Part shown: positions 16,284 through 24,884 of the stretch, in pieces
Layout of the letters: the number at the start of each line of letters is the position of its first letter
Numbering within the stretch: position 1 is the first letter of the stretch
NCBI GenBank assembly: GCA_019894875.1
Contig: JAGXNR010000019.1
Coordinates: forward strand, 1 to 41,807
Direction of reading: 5' to 3'
Source of the DNA: Promethearchaeota archaeon
GTDB lineage: Archaea > Asgardarchaeota > Lokiarchaeia > Sigynarchaeales > SOKP01
DNA: 41,807 nt
Notes under the pieces: generated by a model
What the model was told of the DNA's origin: nothing
The model's input: only the letters and a program-made list of their open reading frames with translations
The model's database searches: none
Translations under genes and position numbers: made by a program

Positions 16284-17597
16284 TCATATAGATTTTGCTA
16301 CTTCTTTGCATAATAAAAAAATTGCGATATGGTGAGGAACTTCAATAAGTTCACCCTTAGAGTAAGGTCCAAACTCAATTCCTTTTATTTTTGTAGCCGG
16401 TACATTTAGCTCTAAGATTTCTAATTTCTGAGTAGTTTGTACCTTACTTTCAAAAACGATGGGATCTAACTGTTCATTTCTTTCATCTAATGGGTTAAAA
16501 TCGTCAATTTCATCGAGTGATATTTCTTGAACTTTAAATCCCGTTTTACCGTGTAAAGAGCCAGGATATCTGATGAGTCTATGGATATCTACCGTGACAG
16601 GTGTATCAATTTCTACTCCTATTTCATCAACTACTCCTGTGAAAAATTTACTCCAATTAGCTTTTCCAAAACCTTCAATTGAAGGTAGTATAAGTCTTTT
16701 AGTTTCTTTAATCTTATTAAGAAAGTCGTGTTTGGAATTTATGAAACTCTTGATATAACTTTGGGTAAAGTTGAATTTCTCATTATTCGATAATAAATTT
16801 ATTATTTCTGTGTCAGTTTTATTTAATATTTCTACAGTCTTTTGTAGGATTTTTTGAGCCCAACCAATTGTGTCTTTTGAAAAACGGTAGAAAGTCCCAC
16901 CTTTAGCTTGAAAACCTAATATTTCAAACGAAATGTTTTCTCCCGCAATATAATCCGCAAGTTCCCTTCTTTCGTCAGAAGAAAGAGACCGTATTTCTTC
17001 ATTTTCAATTTTCAAATGATACCCGCGATGTCCTGAAAATGCGATTCTTATATGATTTAAATCAATCCCAAAATCGGGGATTAAAAAATCATAAATTAAT
17101 TTTACAATTTCATTTTTTGCTATATCTAAACATTTCTCACAAATCCAGGTCAGAGTTTTAAATTTAGATTTCTTGCAACTTGGACAACTATCCACCATCC
17201 CTGCTCCACTTTTCCCACATTCCTTGCAAATCCAGAAGTCATGATCTTCTTTACATGGTGTATAAAAGTGATCAGCATCAATATCAATGATTAAATCGCA
17301 GCCTTGAAAGCCTTTTCCTTCCATATCTTGATTTTCTGGTTGTGAATAAAGTGCTCCACTTGAATATACGTGACGAGGTCCATTATTGAATAAATTTTTC
17401 ATCAAGTTCTCCCTATTCGAAAAACCCATATGTCTTATCATCCTAGTTTGCGTATCCCATGGAATAAATCCAAATTCTCTCTCATTAAATGAATTTACTA
17501 ATGGTAAATTTGTTCTTTTTCCTCTATAGTAATCCCTAAAAAGCCGATTTAAATATTGAAAATCATTCATTATTTTGTTTTTGATTACTTTCTTCAT
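16284..17597 (-). CDS. priS: DNA primase small (catalytic) subunit PriS
   Basis: Makes RNA primers for DNA replication. The catalytic acids are in DLIIDIDADHF (D105, D107, D109). A zinc knuckle region with several CxxC pairs spans about 115-156 (CKEC, CPSC, CEKC). SGHRGYH at about 188-194 and DIHRLIRYPGSLHGKTG near residue 345 are family motifs. Two starts are possible: ATG at 17597, giving a 35-base overlap with priL, or ATG at 17570, giving an 8-base overlap (ATGAATGA), which would suit translational coupling. I think the second is at least as likely. Length about 430 residues. Confidence 0.95.
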   Translation of the reverse strand: MKKVIKNKIMNDFQYLNRLFRDYYRGKRTNLPLVNSFNEREFGFIPWDTQTRMIRHMGFSNRENLMKNLFNNGPRHVYSSGALYSQPENQDMEGKGFQGCDLIIDIDADHFYTPCKEDHDFWICKECGKSGAGMVDSCPSCKKSKFKTLTWICEKCLDIAKNEIVKLIYDFLIPDFGIDLNHIRIAFSGHRGYHLKIENEEIRSLSSDERRELADYIAGENISFEILGFQAKGGTFYRFSKDTIGWAQKILQKTVEILNKTDTEIINLLSNNEKFNFTQSYIKSFINSKHDFLNKIKETKRLILPSIEGFGKANWSKFFTGVVDEIGVEIDTPVTVDIHRLIRYPGSLHGKTGFKVQEISLDEIDDFNPLDERNEQLDPIVFESKVQTTQKLEILELNVPATKIKGIEFGPYSKGELIEVPHHIAIFLLCKEVAKSI

Positions 17598-18744
17598 ATT
17601 TTTTTTTCATTGCGGATACAAATTGGGTAAATTGTACGTAAAAAAGAGGGTGAGAGATTTTCTTTTGCACGTCATATTTTTTTGAGAAATAACCTTTTAA
17701 ACATAATTCATCCTTATACTTCTTCACCATACACAAGTTATAGGATTTTAAACTTTTACATGAGTAGGGAGTATAACCTTTTTTAATTGCATATCTAACT
17801 TGGTATCCAGTTTTATCTCTATCAAAGTCAGGAAGAGCAGAAAAAAGGTTTATAATTTCATCTTCGGGATATTTCAGCGCATTTAAAAACCACACAATTC
17901 CTAAACGTTCTGTGTGGACTAGATTCTGTCCTTCCTTTATTTTAGCAAGTATTTCTTGAATACAAGGGGGTAAAAACTTACTAACATCTTGATCTTTCTT
18001 AAAACCCATTTCAAATGAATATTCAAAATCTTCTTTTTTCTCTTCCCAGATTTGGCTGATTTTTTCATATAAGTCTTTAAATATTTGATTTTTAAATAGC
18101 TCCTCTCTAAGATCCTCAATATTTACCTGATTCAAAAATTTAAATCTCACGTATTCTTGAATTAATCTATTGAGATCGTCAGGTTGAATAAATACATAAC
18201 CATTACGTAATGAATTATTGACTAATTTGCGGTAATTATCCCTTAGATTAGAGGTTAGTTTTAAATAATCAATAAAATGGATTCTGAACTTAGTTTTTAT
18301 ATTAAAATCTTGATCTTTTACTTTAATAATTTTGTAGATTACAGGTTCTTCAGAATAAATAATATCAAAATTCAAATCTTTATAAATATAATACAGATTA
18401 AATTCATTATTTATCTCTTTATTCAAGCTCTTGTAGGTAATTTTTGAGTATAACTCGGCAATTTTATTAGCAATTTGTTTGTTATTCAATATACTTAAAA
18501 AAATTTTTATTACGAGATAGAAGTCAATATTTGTCTCATCATCCATATAAAAAGAGAAATCTTCAATTTTGTTAAAAGCACCTTTAAAGAACTCCAGGAT
18601 TCTTTCTTTTATTTTAATACTATTGTCAGATGAGAATATTTCATTTATGAAATCTATGGGTTTTTTTGTAGCTTTTTTAGGGTAAGATTTCTTCAGAGAA
18701 GGAAGCCAAGGATAACGTTTTACTAGATCGAAAATGCTGCTCAT
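17563..18744 (-). CDS. priL: DNA primase large subunit PriL
   Basis: Iron-sulphur subunit that pairs with PriS and helps primer initiation. Of 393 residues, the N-terminal part is helical. The C-terminal domain carries four spaced cysteines, C261 (LPPC), C329 (YSC), C338 (NLC) and C348 (LC), the expected 4Fe-4S ligands. HTERLGIVWFLNAL between the first two is a conserved helix. It lies between pcn and priS and overlaps priS. The operon order supports the call. Confidence 0.92.
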   Translation of the reverse strand: MSSIFDLVKRYPWLPSLKKSYPKKATKKPIDFINEIFSSDNSIKIKERILEFFKGAFNKIEDFSFYMDDETNIDFYLVIKIFLSILNNKQIANKIAELYSKITYKSLNKEINNEFNLYYIYKDLNFDIIYSEEPVIYKIIKVKDQDFNIKTKFRIHFIDYLKLTSNLRDNYRKLVNNSLRNGYVFIQPDDLNRLIQEYVRFKFLNQVNIEDLREELFKNQIFKDLYEKISQIWEEKKEDFEYSFEMGFKKDQDVSKFLPPCIQEILAKIKEGQNLVHTERLGIVWFLNALKYPEDEIINLFSALPDFDRDKTGYQVRYAIKKGYTPYSCKSLKSYNLCMVKKYKDELCLKGYFSKKYDVQKKISHPLFYVQFTQFVSAMKKKYEESNQKQNNE

Positions 18745-18896
18745 TATTCAGAAAATTCCCAATTTTAATATATAATATTTTTCTTCTAAAAGATTTGATA
18801 GTCTTAAACTTTAATAGATTAAGAGTAAAATGATTTATTGATAATTTTAATGAATCTATTAACAAACTAATAAACTATATTTAAAGAAAAAGTTGA

Positions 18897-19700
18897 TTAA
18901 AATTCGTCCATATCATCATCTTCGGCAAACTCCTCCTCTTCTACTCTTGGTGCAAGGAAGTAGCTTAGTTTACCACCCTCAAGGAGATCAAAATTCATTT
19001 TTAATGGATGATCTGTTTTTAGGGATATTTCTAATTTCTCAGTAATCGACGCAATCTTTAATATCGCCTTTAAGAAAGTCAATGAATATGCCCCCGAACT
19101 TGAGCCTTTAAGTTGGCTTTCAATTAAATCGTCTTCATTGAGATCGTATTCCATCTCACCAATTTGTCCAGAGGAGCTAAAAATAAGCCCTTTCCCTTCA
19201 TTTGCGTTTATATTGAGAATTTCTGAGTATATTTCAGCATCTTTAATAGCTTCTACCAAAAAATCTGTATCTATAACCCACTTAGAGTCATATTCTATTT
19301 TAAGTAAATTATCCATTGGAATTTCTTCGATGTCGATATCTAATAATGCTAAACTAAATGTTCTGGTTCTTGACACACCTTCCCTTTGCATTTTAATTTT
19401 TATCTTTTGGTCAGTCTCAGTAAAATTTATTTCAACTGTGTCATTTGTAGTGCTCCTTTTTAAGATTTTATCCAGATCATCTAAATTCAATCCAATTTTA
19501 GATTCGGTACTGCATTCATATTCATCAAAATCATCCTTCTTGATGGATAATTTCAGAAGACAAATTCTACTTGGATCCATCGCCGAAATAGTAAACTCTT
19601 TAGGGGTGACTCGAAACTCCGTTTCATCAATAATACTGGCAAGAGTTTCAACAATTCCTTTCAATATCCGACTATTTTCTAATTTTAATGTAAAGCTCAT
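18897..19700 (-). CDS. pcn: DNA sliding clamp PCNA
   Basis: Ring-shaped processivity factor for DNA polymerase and many repair enzymes. Its 267 residues fit one PCNA monomer. Visible motifs: AMDPSRICLLKL at about 45-56, the central linker, and the late LSYFLAPRVEEEE typical of the C-terminus, here followed by an extra acidic tail (FAEDDDMDEF). It heads the priL-priS-gins51 operon; 152 bases separate it from priL. Archaea may have one or three PCNAs; only this one is in the window. Confidence 0.97.
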   Translation of the reverse strand: MSFTLKLENSRILKGIVETLASIIDETEFRVTPKEFTISAMDPSRICLLKLSIKKDDFDEYECSTESKIGLNLDDLDKILKRSTTNDTVEINFTETDQKIKIKMQREGVSRTRTFSLALLDIDIEEIPMDNLLKIEYDSKWVIDTDFLVEAIKDAEIYSEILNINANEGKGLIFSSSGQIGEMEYDLNEDDLIESQLKGSSSGAYSLTFLKAILKIASITEKLEISLKTDHPLKMNFDLLEGGKLSYFLAPRVEEEEFAEDDDMDEF

Positions 19701-19877
19701 ATTCTTTCAGCATTTTTATCCGATTATAATTAAGATAATAAAGTTTTATTGACATTATTAATAATGTTTAATATTAGTCTTTTAATAAAACCAACTCTGT
19801 GTATTAAATTAATTATTTATACTTATCTTAAATTTCAATGTTTATAAATGAAATAAATTAGAAGGTTTATTAGAAAA

Positions 19878-20195
19878 ATGACATTACAATCTGCGAAGCA
19901 AAGAATGATTAAAGACATCAAAAATGAGGATGAGAGGGTTCAAATCACGGGGTATGTAAGAGATCTCGTTGAAGAAGAGCATTTTGTTCTAAATGATGAT
20001 ACTGGAGAAATCGTTGCTGATATTAAAAATATTGATTTTGGTTTCAAAGAAAATGATTTAATTAATGTAATCGGTGACCTTGTTAAAGAAGGTAATGAAA
20101 TAAAAACAATAAAGGCAGAAATCATCCAAGATAAAAATAAATTAAATTTCGAGTATTACAAGAAGTTATATGAACTGAAAATTAAATATGGATGA
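19878..20195 (+). CDS. Small OB-fold nucleic-acid-binding protein
   Basis: A 105-residue protein. DERVQITGYVRDLVEEEHFVLNDDTGEIVADI reads as an OB fold of the RPA/tRNA-anticodon type, followed by NDLINVIGDLVKEGNEIKTIKAEII and a helical C-terminus. Single-OB proteins of this kind in archaea are often RPA-like accessory subunits binding single-stranded DNA. It is divergent from pcn and 30 bases before tfs. This fits a replication or transcription role, but the exact partner is not known. Confidence 0.75.
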   Translation: MTLQSAKQRMIKDIKNEDERVQITGYVRDLVEEEHFVLNDDTGEIVADIKNIDFGFKENDLINVIGDLVKEGNEIKTIKAEIIQDKNKLNFEYYKKLYELKIKYG

Positions 20196-20212
20196 TTTTC
20201 AAAGAAGGAAAT

Positions 20213-20219
20213 AGGTGAT
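20213..20219 (+). promoter_or_regulatory. Shine-Dalgarno site deciding the TFS start at ATA
   Basis: AGGTGAT lies 5 bases before an ATA codon at 20225 and complements the usual archaeal 16S 3' end. There is no ATG, GTG or TTG between the upstream in-frame TGA (20216-20218) and the conserved zinc ribbon, so this site points to ATA as the start. Confidence 0.65.
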
Positions 20220-20224
20220 ATCCC

Positions 20225-20557
20225 ATAGTACAATTTTGCCCTGAGTGCTTCAATCTTTTACGCCGAAAAAAAGAAAATGATAATATCTATCTTACATGCA
20301 ATTGTGGGTATCAAAAGGAAATTGATGCACTTTTTGATGAAAACAGTATTAAGAAAAAAAAAGAAGCTTTAGAAAGTAATTTAATCATCGTGAGGGAAGA
20401 GGATAAGATTTCAATACTTCCTAAAGTAAAGATGAGTTGTCCCAAATGTGGACATAATGAAGCAGAAACATGGCAAATCCAAATGAGAAGCTCAGATGAA
20501 CCAGCTACTCATTTCTTTAAATGTGTTAAATGCAAGAAATCGTGGCGTCAAGGTTAA
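20225..20557 (+). CDS. tfs: Transcription factor S (TFS), apparent ATA start
   Basis: Transcript cleavage factor that rescues stalled RNA polymerase. The frame from ATA (20225) to TAA (20555) gives 110 residues: an N-terminal zinc ribbon (FCPECFNLL, then TCNCGY), a linker, then a TFIIS-type C-terminal ribbon with SCPKCGHNEAETWQIQMRSSDEPATHFF, broken here as two halves, and FKCVKCKKSWR. The catalytic acidic pair is SDEP rather than the usual ADEP, so Asp-Glu is kept. The length fits TFS. No standard start codon exists in the open stretch, so ATA with the strong AGGTGAT site is the best start. A gene caller limited to ATG/GTG/TTG would miss it or truncate it. Confidence 0.9.
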   Translation: MVQFCPECFNLLRRKKENDNIYLTCNCGYQKEIDALFDENSIKKKKEALESNLIIVREEDKISILPKVKMSCPKCGHNEAETWQIQMRSSDEPATHFFKCVKCKKSWRQG

Positions 20558-20614
20558 ATACATTTTATATAAAAAATTTAAACAAAATATATTACTCAAA
20601 CCTAGTTATTTTTA

Positions 20615-20634
20615 CGTGAAAGAACAGTTTCACG
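20615..20634. terminator. Hairpin followed by T-run after tfs
   Basis: A perfect 7-bp inverted repeat, CGTGAAA and TTTCACG, with a 6-base loop, followed by ATCTTTTT. It lies 57 bases after the tfs stop and about 50 before the acetyltransferase start. It could end the tfs transcript or be an operator for the next gene. A perfect palindrome with a T-run favours termination. Confidence 0.45.
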
Positions 20635-20683
20635 ATCTTTTTGCATTATCATTCTAGCTTTAAAAGAAAATTAAGGTGAGAAG

Positions 20684-21158
20684 TTGAATAATATTGGTGA
20701 AATTATAACTTTACGTAGAATAACAAGACGTAATTATCGCAAAATAACAAATCTAAGAGTAAAACCTGAGCAGAGATACTTAATTGCTTCAAATGCTGTA
20801 TCAATGGCAGATGCCTACTTTTATAAGGATGCGTGGTATATATTGCGGAGAGATACCTGTAGGATTTCTTATGCTTGGTGATAATTCATTGAAATTTAAA
20901 TTTATCAAGCATTTTAAACATTATCTTTATATCTGGAGATTTATGATCGCAGATAAATATCAAAGTCAAGGATATGGTAGAGAAGCTATGAAGTTAGTAA
21001 TTCAACATGTGAAATCTAAGTTCAACGCAGAAGAATTGATTGTGTTTACTTTACCCCAGAATAAAGATGCGTTAGAGTTTTATAGAAAATTAGGGTTTAA
21101 ACCAACTGGGAGAAAATTAGCCGTTGGAGATCTCGAGCTACGATTAAATTTAAAATAA
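20684..21158 (+). pseudogene. GNAT acetyltransferase broken by a frameshift
   Basis: The reading starts at TTG (20684) after the strong AAGGTGAG site and gives LRRITRRNYRKITNLRV to DAYFYKDAWYI. It then continues in another frame as YCGEIPVGFLMLGDN and the acetyl-CoA motif KYQSQGYGREAM, ending FYRKLGFKPTG. The two halves join into one polyamine-type (BltD/PaiA-like) N-acetyltransferase. The break is at about 20838-20846 in TATATAT: adding back one TA unit restores an unbroken frame. This is either a real pseudogene by dinucleotide slippage or a sequencing error. The conserved CoA site is intact. Confidence 0.8.
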
Positions 21159-21162
21159 ATCT

Positions 21163-21369
21163 TTAAGAGAGAACTTCCAGAATTTTTGTTAAAATTCGTG
21201 CTTTTCCGCCAGTGGATTGAAGTAAAGTTTTTCCACAGACTAAACATCGTACATCTGTAGCTGAGCATCCAAAAATTATTTGCTGATTACCACAATTTAA
21301 ACACTTCACACGTAGAAACCTACTTCTTGGATGTGGAATAAGAACTTTTGATTTTTTATTTCTTGCCAT
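21163..21369 (-). CDS. rps27e: Ribosomal protein eS27
   Basis: A 68-residue zinc ribbon protein of the small subunit. [29 protein letters not shown] (in parts) is the eS27 pattern: CxxC, then the F.H/F.C.A...V.C..C segment, then TGGKA. It follows eL42 22 bases downstream, the standard archaeal pair. Five bases separate its stop from the stop of the convergent acetyltransferase. Confidence 0.97.
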   Translation of the reverse strand: MARNKKSKVLIPHPRSRFLRVKCLNCGNQQIIFGCSATDVRCLVCGKTLLQSTGGKARILTKILEVLS

Positions 21370-21391
21370 GGTGATATTTCCTTATTTTTGG

Positions 21392-21673
21392 TTAAACTTC
21401 TTGTAATTCAAGTCTTTTTACTCGATAAGATTTAGCATATTGTTTTTTGCCACATTCTGAACACTCTAGTATAGGAACGCTCCTTTTATTAACTTTAGCA
21501 TTCTTGTGGAAGATCGGTTTTGGAAAACTTCCGTAGCCCCTTTTCTTCCTTTCTAATCTTCTCCTTCCATGATTTAAAGCTCGTTCTTTACCTTTTTTGT
21601 AAAGGGAGACATTATGAATCTGATGAGAACGACATTTGGGACAATATCGTCTTGTTGTTCTAGGATATTTCAA
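21392..21673 (-). CDS. rpl44e: Ribosomal protein eL42 (L44e)
   Basis: A 93-residue large-subunit protein at the tRNA exit site. Features are PRTTRRYCPKC at the start, HNVSLYKKGKERALNHGRRRLERKKRGYG (in parts) in the middle, and a second CSECGK knuckle near the end. The start is TTG at 21673; no ATG upstream is in frame. It is the first gene of the eL42-eS27 pair. Confidence 0.97.
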   Translation of the reverse strand: MKYPRTTRRYCPKCRSHQIHNVSLYKKGKERALNHGRRRLERKKRGYGSFPKPIFHKNAKVNKRSVPILECSECGKKQYAKSYRVKRLELQEV

Positions 21674-21833
21674 TTTAATAATACCATTTAATTCTAATTT
21701 AATAGTGGAATTATTTATAAATTTTAAATTTTATTAGTTCTGGTGATTCTTATTTAACACCTATGAGTAAATAAAAAATAATTTAAATCTTATTTGCATA
21801 ATGTTAATAAAAACAATATCAAGAAGGATTTAA

Positions 21834-22751
21834 ATGTTTCATGAGAAATTTCGCGAAGGAATCATAAGTGCTAAACAATTTGAAAGGGATGATATTGAGT
21901 ATATTTTAAGTAAGGGGAGAGATATGATTAACATCAAAAACTCAAATCTCTTGAGCGGAAAAATCCTAGCCACCTTGTTCTTTGAACCTTCTACTCGAAC
22001 TCGCCTTAGTTTTGAATCTGCTATGTATAGATTGGGTGGAAATGTGATCGGATTTCATTCTGGAGATGTTTCTTCTATTAAAAAAGGAGAAAGTATCGCA
22101 GACACAATTCGAACAGTGGAAAATTATAGTGATTGTATAGTTATAAGACACTCCCTTGAAGGTGCTGCGAGAATGGCAGCAAAATTTGCTAAAATTCCGA
22201 TTATAAATGCAGGATCGGGGAGTGGAGAACATCCTACTCAGGCTCTACTAGATCTGTTAACGATAACTGAAGAATTCAATACATTAGATGGCTTGACTAT
22301 AGGATTAATGGGTGATCTAAAGTATGGAAGGACAGTTCATTCGCTTTCAGTTCTTCTATCTAATTTTAATGTTAATACTTATTTCATAAGTCCTGTAGAA
22401 TTGAAAATGAGAAATCGAGATAAAGATTTCTTACGACAACGGCAAATGAATTATAAAGAAATCACAAATTTTAGAAAAATTTTAAATACCTTAGATGTTC
22501 TTTACATTACTCGAATTCAGAAAGAGAGATTTATTGATTTAGAAGAATATGAAAAGGTGAAAAGTTATTATACATTCAGAAAAGAAGATCTTGAAGACAC
22601 TAAGGAGAATTTTCGATTATTACATCCATTACCACGACTTAATGAAATTTCACCAGATGTAGATGATTCAAATAAATCAGTTTATTTTAAACAGACTTAT
22701 TATGGCATCCCTATGCGAAAAGCCATTCTGGCAGAACTAATGCATGATTAG
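21834..22751 (+). CDS. pyrB: Aspartate carbamoyltransferase catalytic chain
   Basis: Forms carbamoyl aspartate from carbamoyl phosphate and aspartate, the committed step of pyrimidine synthesis. The 305-residue length is standard. Motifs: FFEPSTRTRLSFE with STRTR at 53-57, the 80s loop SIKKGES (K84), HPTQALLDL at 133-141, and HPLPR near the C-terminus. AAGGATTT just before the ATG may be the ribosome-binding site. The regulatory chain PyrI, often next door, is not in the window, so allosteric control by it cannot be judged. Confidence 0.97.
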   Translation: MFHEKFREGIISAKQFERDDIEYILSKGRDMINIKNSNLLSGKILATLFFEPSTRTRLSFESAMYRLGGNVIGFHSGDVSSIKKGESIADTIRTVENYSDCIVIRHSLEGAARMAAKFAKIPIINAGSGSGEHPTQALLDLLTITEEFNTLDGLTIGLMGDLKYGRTVHSLSVLLSNFNVNTYFISPVELKMRNRDKDFLRQRQMNYKEITNFRKILNTLDVLYITRIQKERFIDLEEYEKVKSYYTFRKEDLEDTKENFRLLHPLPRLNEISPDVDDSNKSVYFKQTYYGIPMRKAILAELMHD

Positions 22752-22774
22752 AACATTAGATTTTATTTTTTCTC

Positions 22775-24745
22775 TTAATTATTAAATAAAATCGCATTTA
22801 TCTTTGAATCACTTAATGTTTTAAAATACTCTTTTAAGCCATTTCTATTATTATTAAATTTTTGGTTGAAAACAGATCCACCATTAACTATATTCTCAAA
22901 TTTTCGGAATGTCTCAATTTTTTTAGTCAAAGTCAGCGGAGAATTTTCTCTAATAAATCTGGAAGAATAACCATGAACATCCTGTCCTTTACTTGTTAAC
23001 TCATTATCCCATGTGTCACTTAGATAGCTGTCGTTATGGGGTTGATTCAATTTGTATCGGTTCTTTTCCTTTTCATTCTGTTCATTTATTGTTTTTCGCA
23101 TTAAAGTCAAAATATCTATTGCAAACTTTAGGCTATTTTCTGTTCTATCAAGCTCAATCCCACAATGATTAGTTACGGCTGTATTTAATCCAAAGAAACT
23201 GATAGATTTTATTGCTTGCTGAAATAAATTCTCTTTACTAACCCCAAAGATCTTTGAGCTTAAAGTTAACCATTGTTTATTTAGATTTAATTTCTTTTCT
23301 ACTAAATTTTCTTTGAATTTGAATAATTCAAAAACTAAATTCAATTTATCCTGTAATAAATCAAAAAATAAATCATCATTTTGATTTGCTTCCACCGAAA
23401 TCCGGTGTAAATTTATTAAAATCTTATCTAAGATGATTTCGTTGCATAGTGGGTTGTCTATCTTAACCAGGGTAGAATTCAGCAAATTAGAGTTATTTCT
23501 ATTATAGAAAAGTATATTTCTTCTAAGACCACCTGATAAAAAATCAGAAATTACATTATATTGTGTAAATATTTGATTACAATCTGAGAAACCGAATACT
23601 AATAATGGTCCCTTATTACCTCTATGGTTTTTATTTAAAGAATCGAAGAAAAGACGACTGATTTGATTGTTAATGGGATTTTTTTTTACTAAATCATTTT
23701 GAGAATTAAATTCTAGGGTTAAATGATATTGATTATCTTGGAAACTTTCATTATATCTGAATATTTGAGACGTCAATAAATTTATCATATCGGGATTATC
23801 TTTTGGCGTACTATATTTGAACAAAAATTTGTTATCGAAATCACCTAATACTACATCTTCGGAGTAGAATTGCTTAATTTGATGTAAAAAATCAAAGAGA
23901 TTTAAAATTAAATTAATATTATCTCTAGGATCTGCTGTCTGTTTTGAAATATTTGAATAATTGTTAAAAAGATACTCTAATACGGTTTCAGTGTTTAAAT
24001 AGATGCTTAATGGTCTTAAACTCCAATAATTCAAATGTAGGAGTGCTATTTCTCCAGATAAATACGAGTCAGCTAGTTTCTTTGGAATAAGATTTAACAA
24101 TAAAAACTGTTCAGAAACATCTGAACCTAATTTCTTAATAAATTTAGCTGGGGTTATTTCATTTGAATTGAATAATTTAAATACTTCATATGGTGGTGTA
24201 CCTAATCGAGTTAATTTATGTCTTACCTCCTCTAACCCATTTTCTAATAAAATCGCATTTATATACTCACGCATTAATGGTGCTGTTAAATATTCAATAT
24301 TTGTCCTATTTAAGCGTTCTTCTACTTCTCGAGTTATTTTTCTAGCTAAAAATCGCTCCAATCCCCCTTCAGTTATAAGATAATCGGTAATTTTGCTTGA
24401 ATCAAAATTCTCTTTAGAATATTTTGATGTTCTTATCATTCTTGTCTTAGATTTATCTAAAAGGATTTGCTCAATTGATAGAATATTCTCTAAAATGCCT
24501 TTCCCTAATTTGGTAATATAATAACCATTATCAGTTGAATTAATCAAATCACATTTTTTTAATTCATTTAAATGAAATGAAAAGTTCGGTGAAGATACAT
24601 CGTCTTCCAAAACTTCTCTCTGAAGTTTTGAAAAGGATAAAGGAGTTTGAGAGTGTCTCAGTTTTCTTAAAATGTCAATCCTTATCTTTTGCCCTAGTGT
24701 TTTTAGTTGTTTTCCTAAAAAATTCTTATTTTTGTCGGAATTCAC
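22775..24745 (-). CDS. HTH / ATP-cone / NrdD-like protein, probable nucleotide-sensing regulator
   Basis: A 656-residue protein with GTG start at 24745. Residues about 12-90 form an ArsR-like winged helix (LGQKIRIDILRKL, FSFHLNELKKCDLI). Residues about 103-190 resemble an ATP-cone (IRTSKYSKENFDSSKI, then LTAPLMREYINAIL, LTRLGTPPYEVF). ATP-cones bind ATP/dATP in ribonucleotide reductases and in NrdR. From about 200 on the sequence resembles the anaerobic reductase NrdD (DVSEQF, SGEIALLHLNYWSLRP, GLNTAVTNHCGIEL) but ends without the glycyl-radical RxxGY motif or the C-terminal zinc site. It is therefore probably not a reductase but a DNA-binding sensor of nucleotide pools. This role is inference. 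Direct repeats lie at its promoter. Confidence 0.75.
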   Translation of the reverse strand: MNSDKNKNFLGKQLKTLGQKIRIDILRKLRHSQTPLSFSKLQREVLEDDVSSPNFSFHLNELKKCDLINSTDNGYYITKLGKGILENILSIEQILLDKSKTRMIRTSKYSKENFDSSKITDYLITEGGLERFLARKITREVEERLNRTNIEYLTAPLMREYINAILLENGLEEVRHKLTRLGTPPYEVFKLFNSNEITPAKFIKKLGSDVSEQFLLLNLIPKKLADSYLSGEIALLHLNYWSLRPLSIYLNTETVLEYLFNNYSNISKQTADPRDNINLILNLFDFLHQIKQFYSEDVVLGDFDNKFLFKYSTPKDNPDMINLLTSQIFRYNESFQDNQYHLTLEFNSQNDLVKKNPINNQISRLFFDSLNKNHRGNKGPLLVFGFSDCNQIFTQYNVISDFLSGGLRRNILFYNRNNSNLLNSTLVKIDNPLCNEIILDKILINLHRISVEANQNDDLFFDLLQDKLNLVFELFKFKENLVEKKLNLNKQWLTLSSKIFGVSKENLFQQAIKSISFFGLNTAVTNHCGIELDRTENSLKFAIDILTLMRKTINEQNEKEKNRYKLNQPHNDSYLSDTWDNELTSKGQDVHGYSSRFIRENSPLTLTKKIETFRKFENIVNGGSVFNQKFNNNRNGLKEYFKTLSDSKINAILFNN

Positions 24746-24750
24746 TTTAC

Positions 24751-24794
24751 TTATCTAAATTAAACTAGTTCTTTAAATCTGTTTATCTAAATTA
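24751..24794. promoter_or_regulatory. 12-bp direct repeat upstream of the HTH/ATP-cone gene, candidate operator
   Basis: TTATCTAAATTA occurs exactly at 24751-24762 and 24783-24794, 32 bp apart centre to centre, which is three helical turns. The first copy begins 6 bases above the GTG start, and the pair flanks the AT-rich stretch where the promoter should lie. Same-face repeats around a promoter suit autoregulation by a dimeric winged-helix protein. Chance is possible in such AT-rich DNA. Confidence 0.5.
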
Positions 24795-24884
24795 TATGTT
24801 TATTAATTATATAAAAATTCGGAAATTATTCGGTAATGGGAATTTGATAATATGTAGGTGATATAAGGAATCAACTTAAGAGTG

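Noticed and set aside
19138..19752. Long open frame antisense to PCNA (204 codons)
   Set aside because: Shadow of the pcn gene; the product is Ser/Ile-rich with no domain, while the opposite strand encodes a clear PCNA.
19937..19946. tRNA B-box-like GGTTCAAATC
   Set aside because: It lies in frame inside the OB-fold protein gene, and I find no acceptor or anticodon stems around it.
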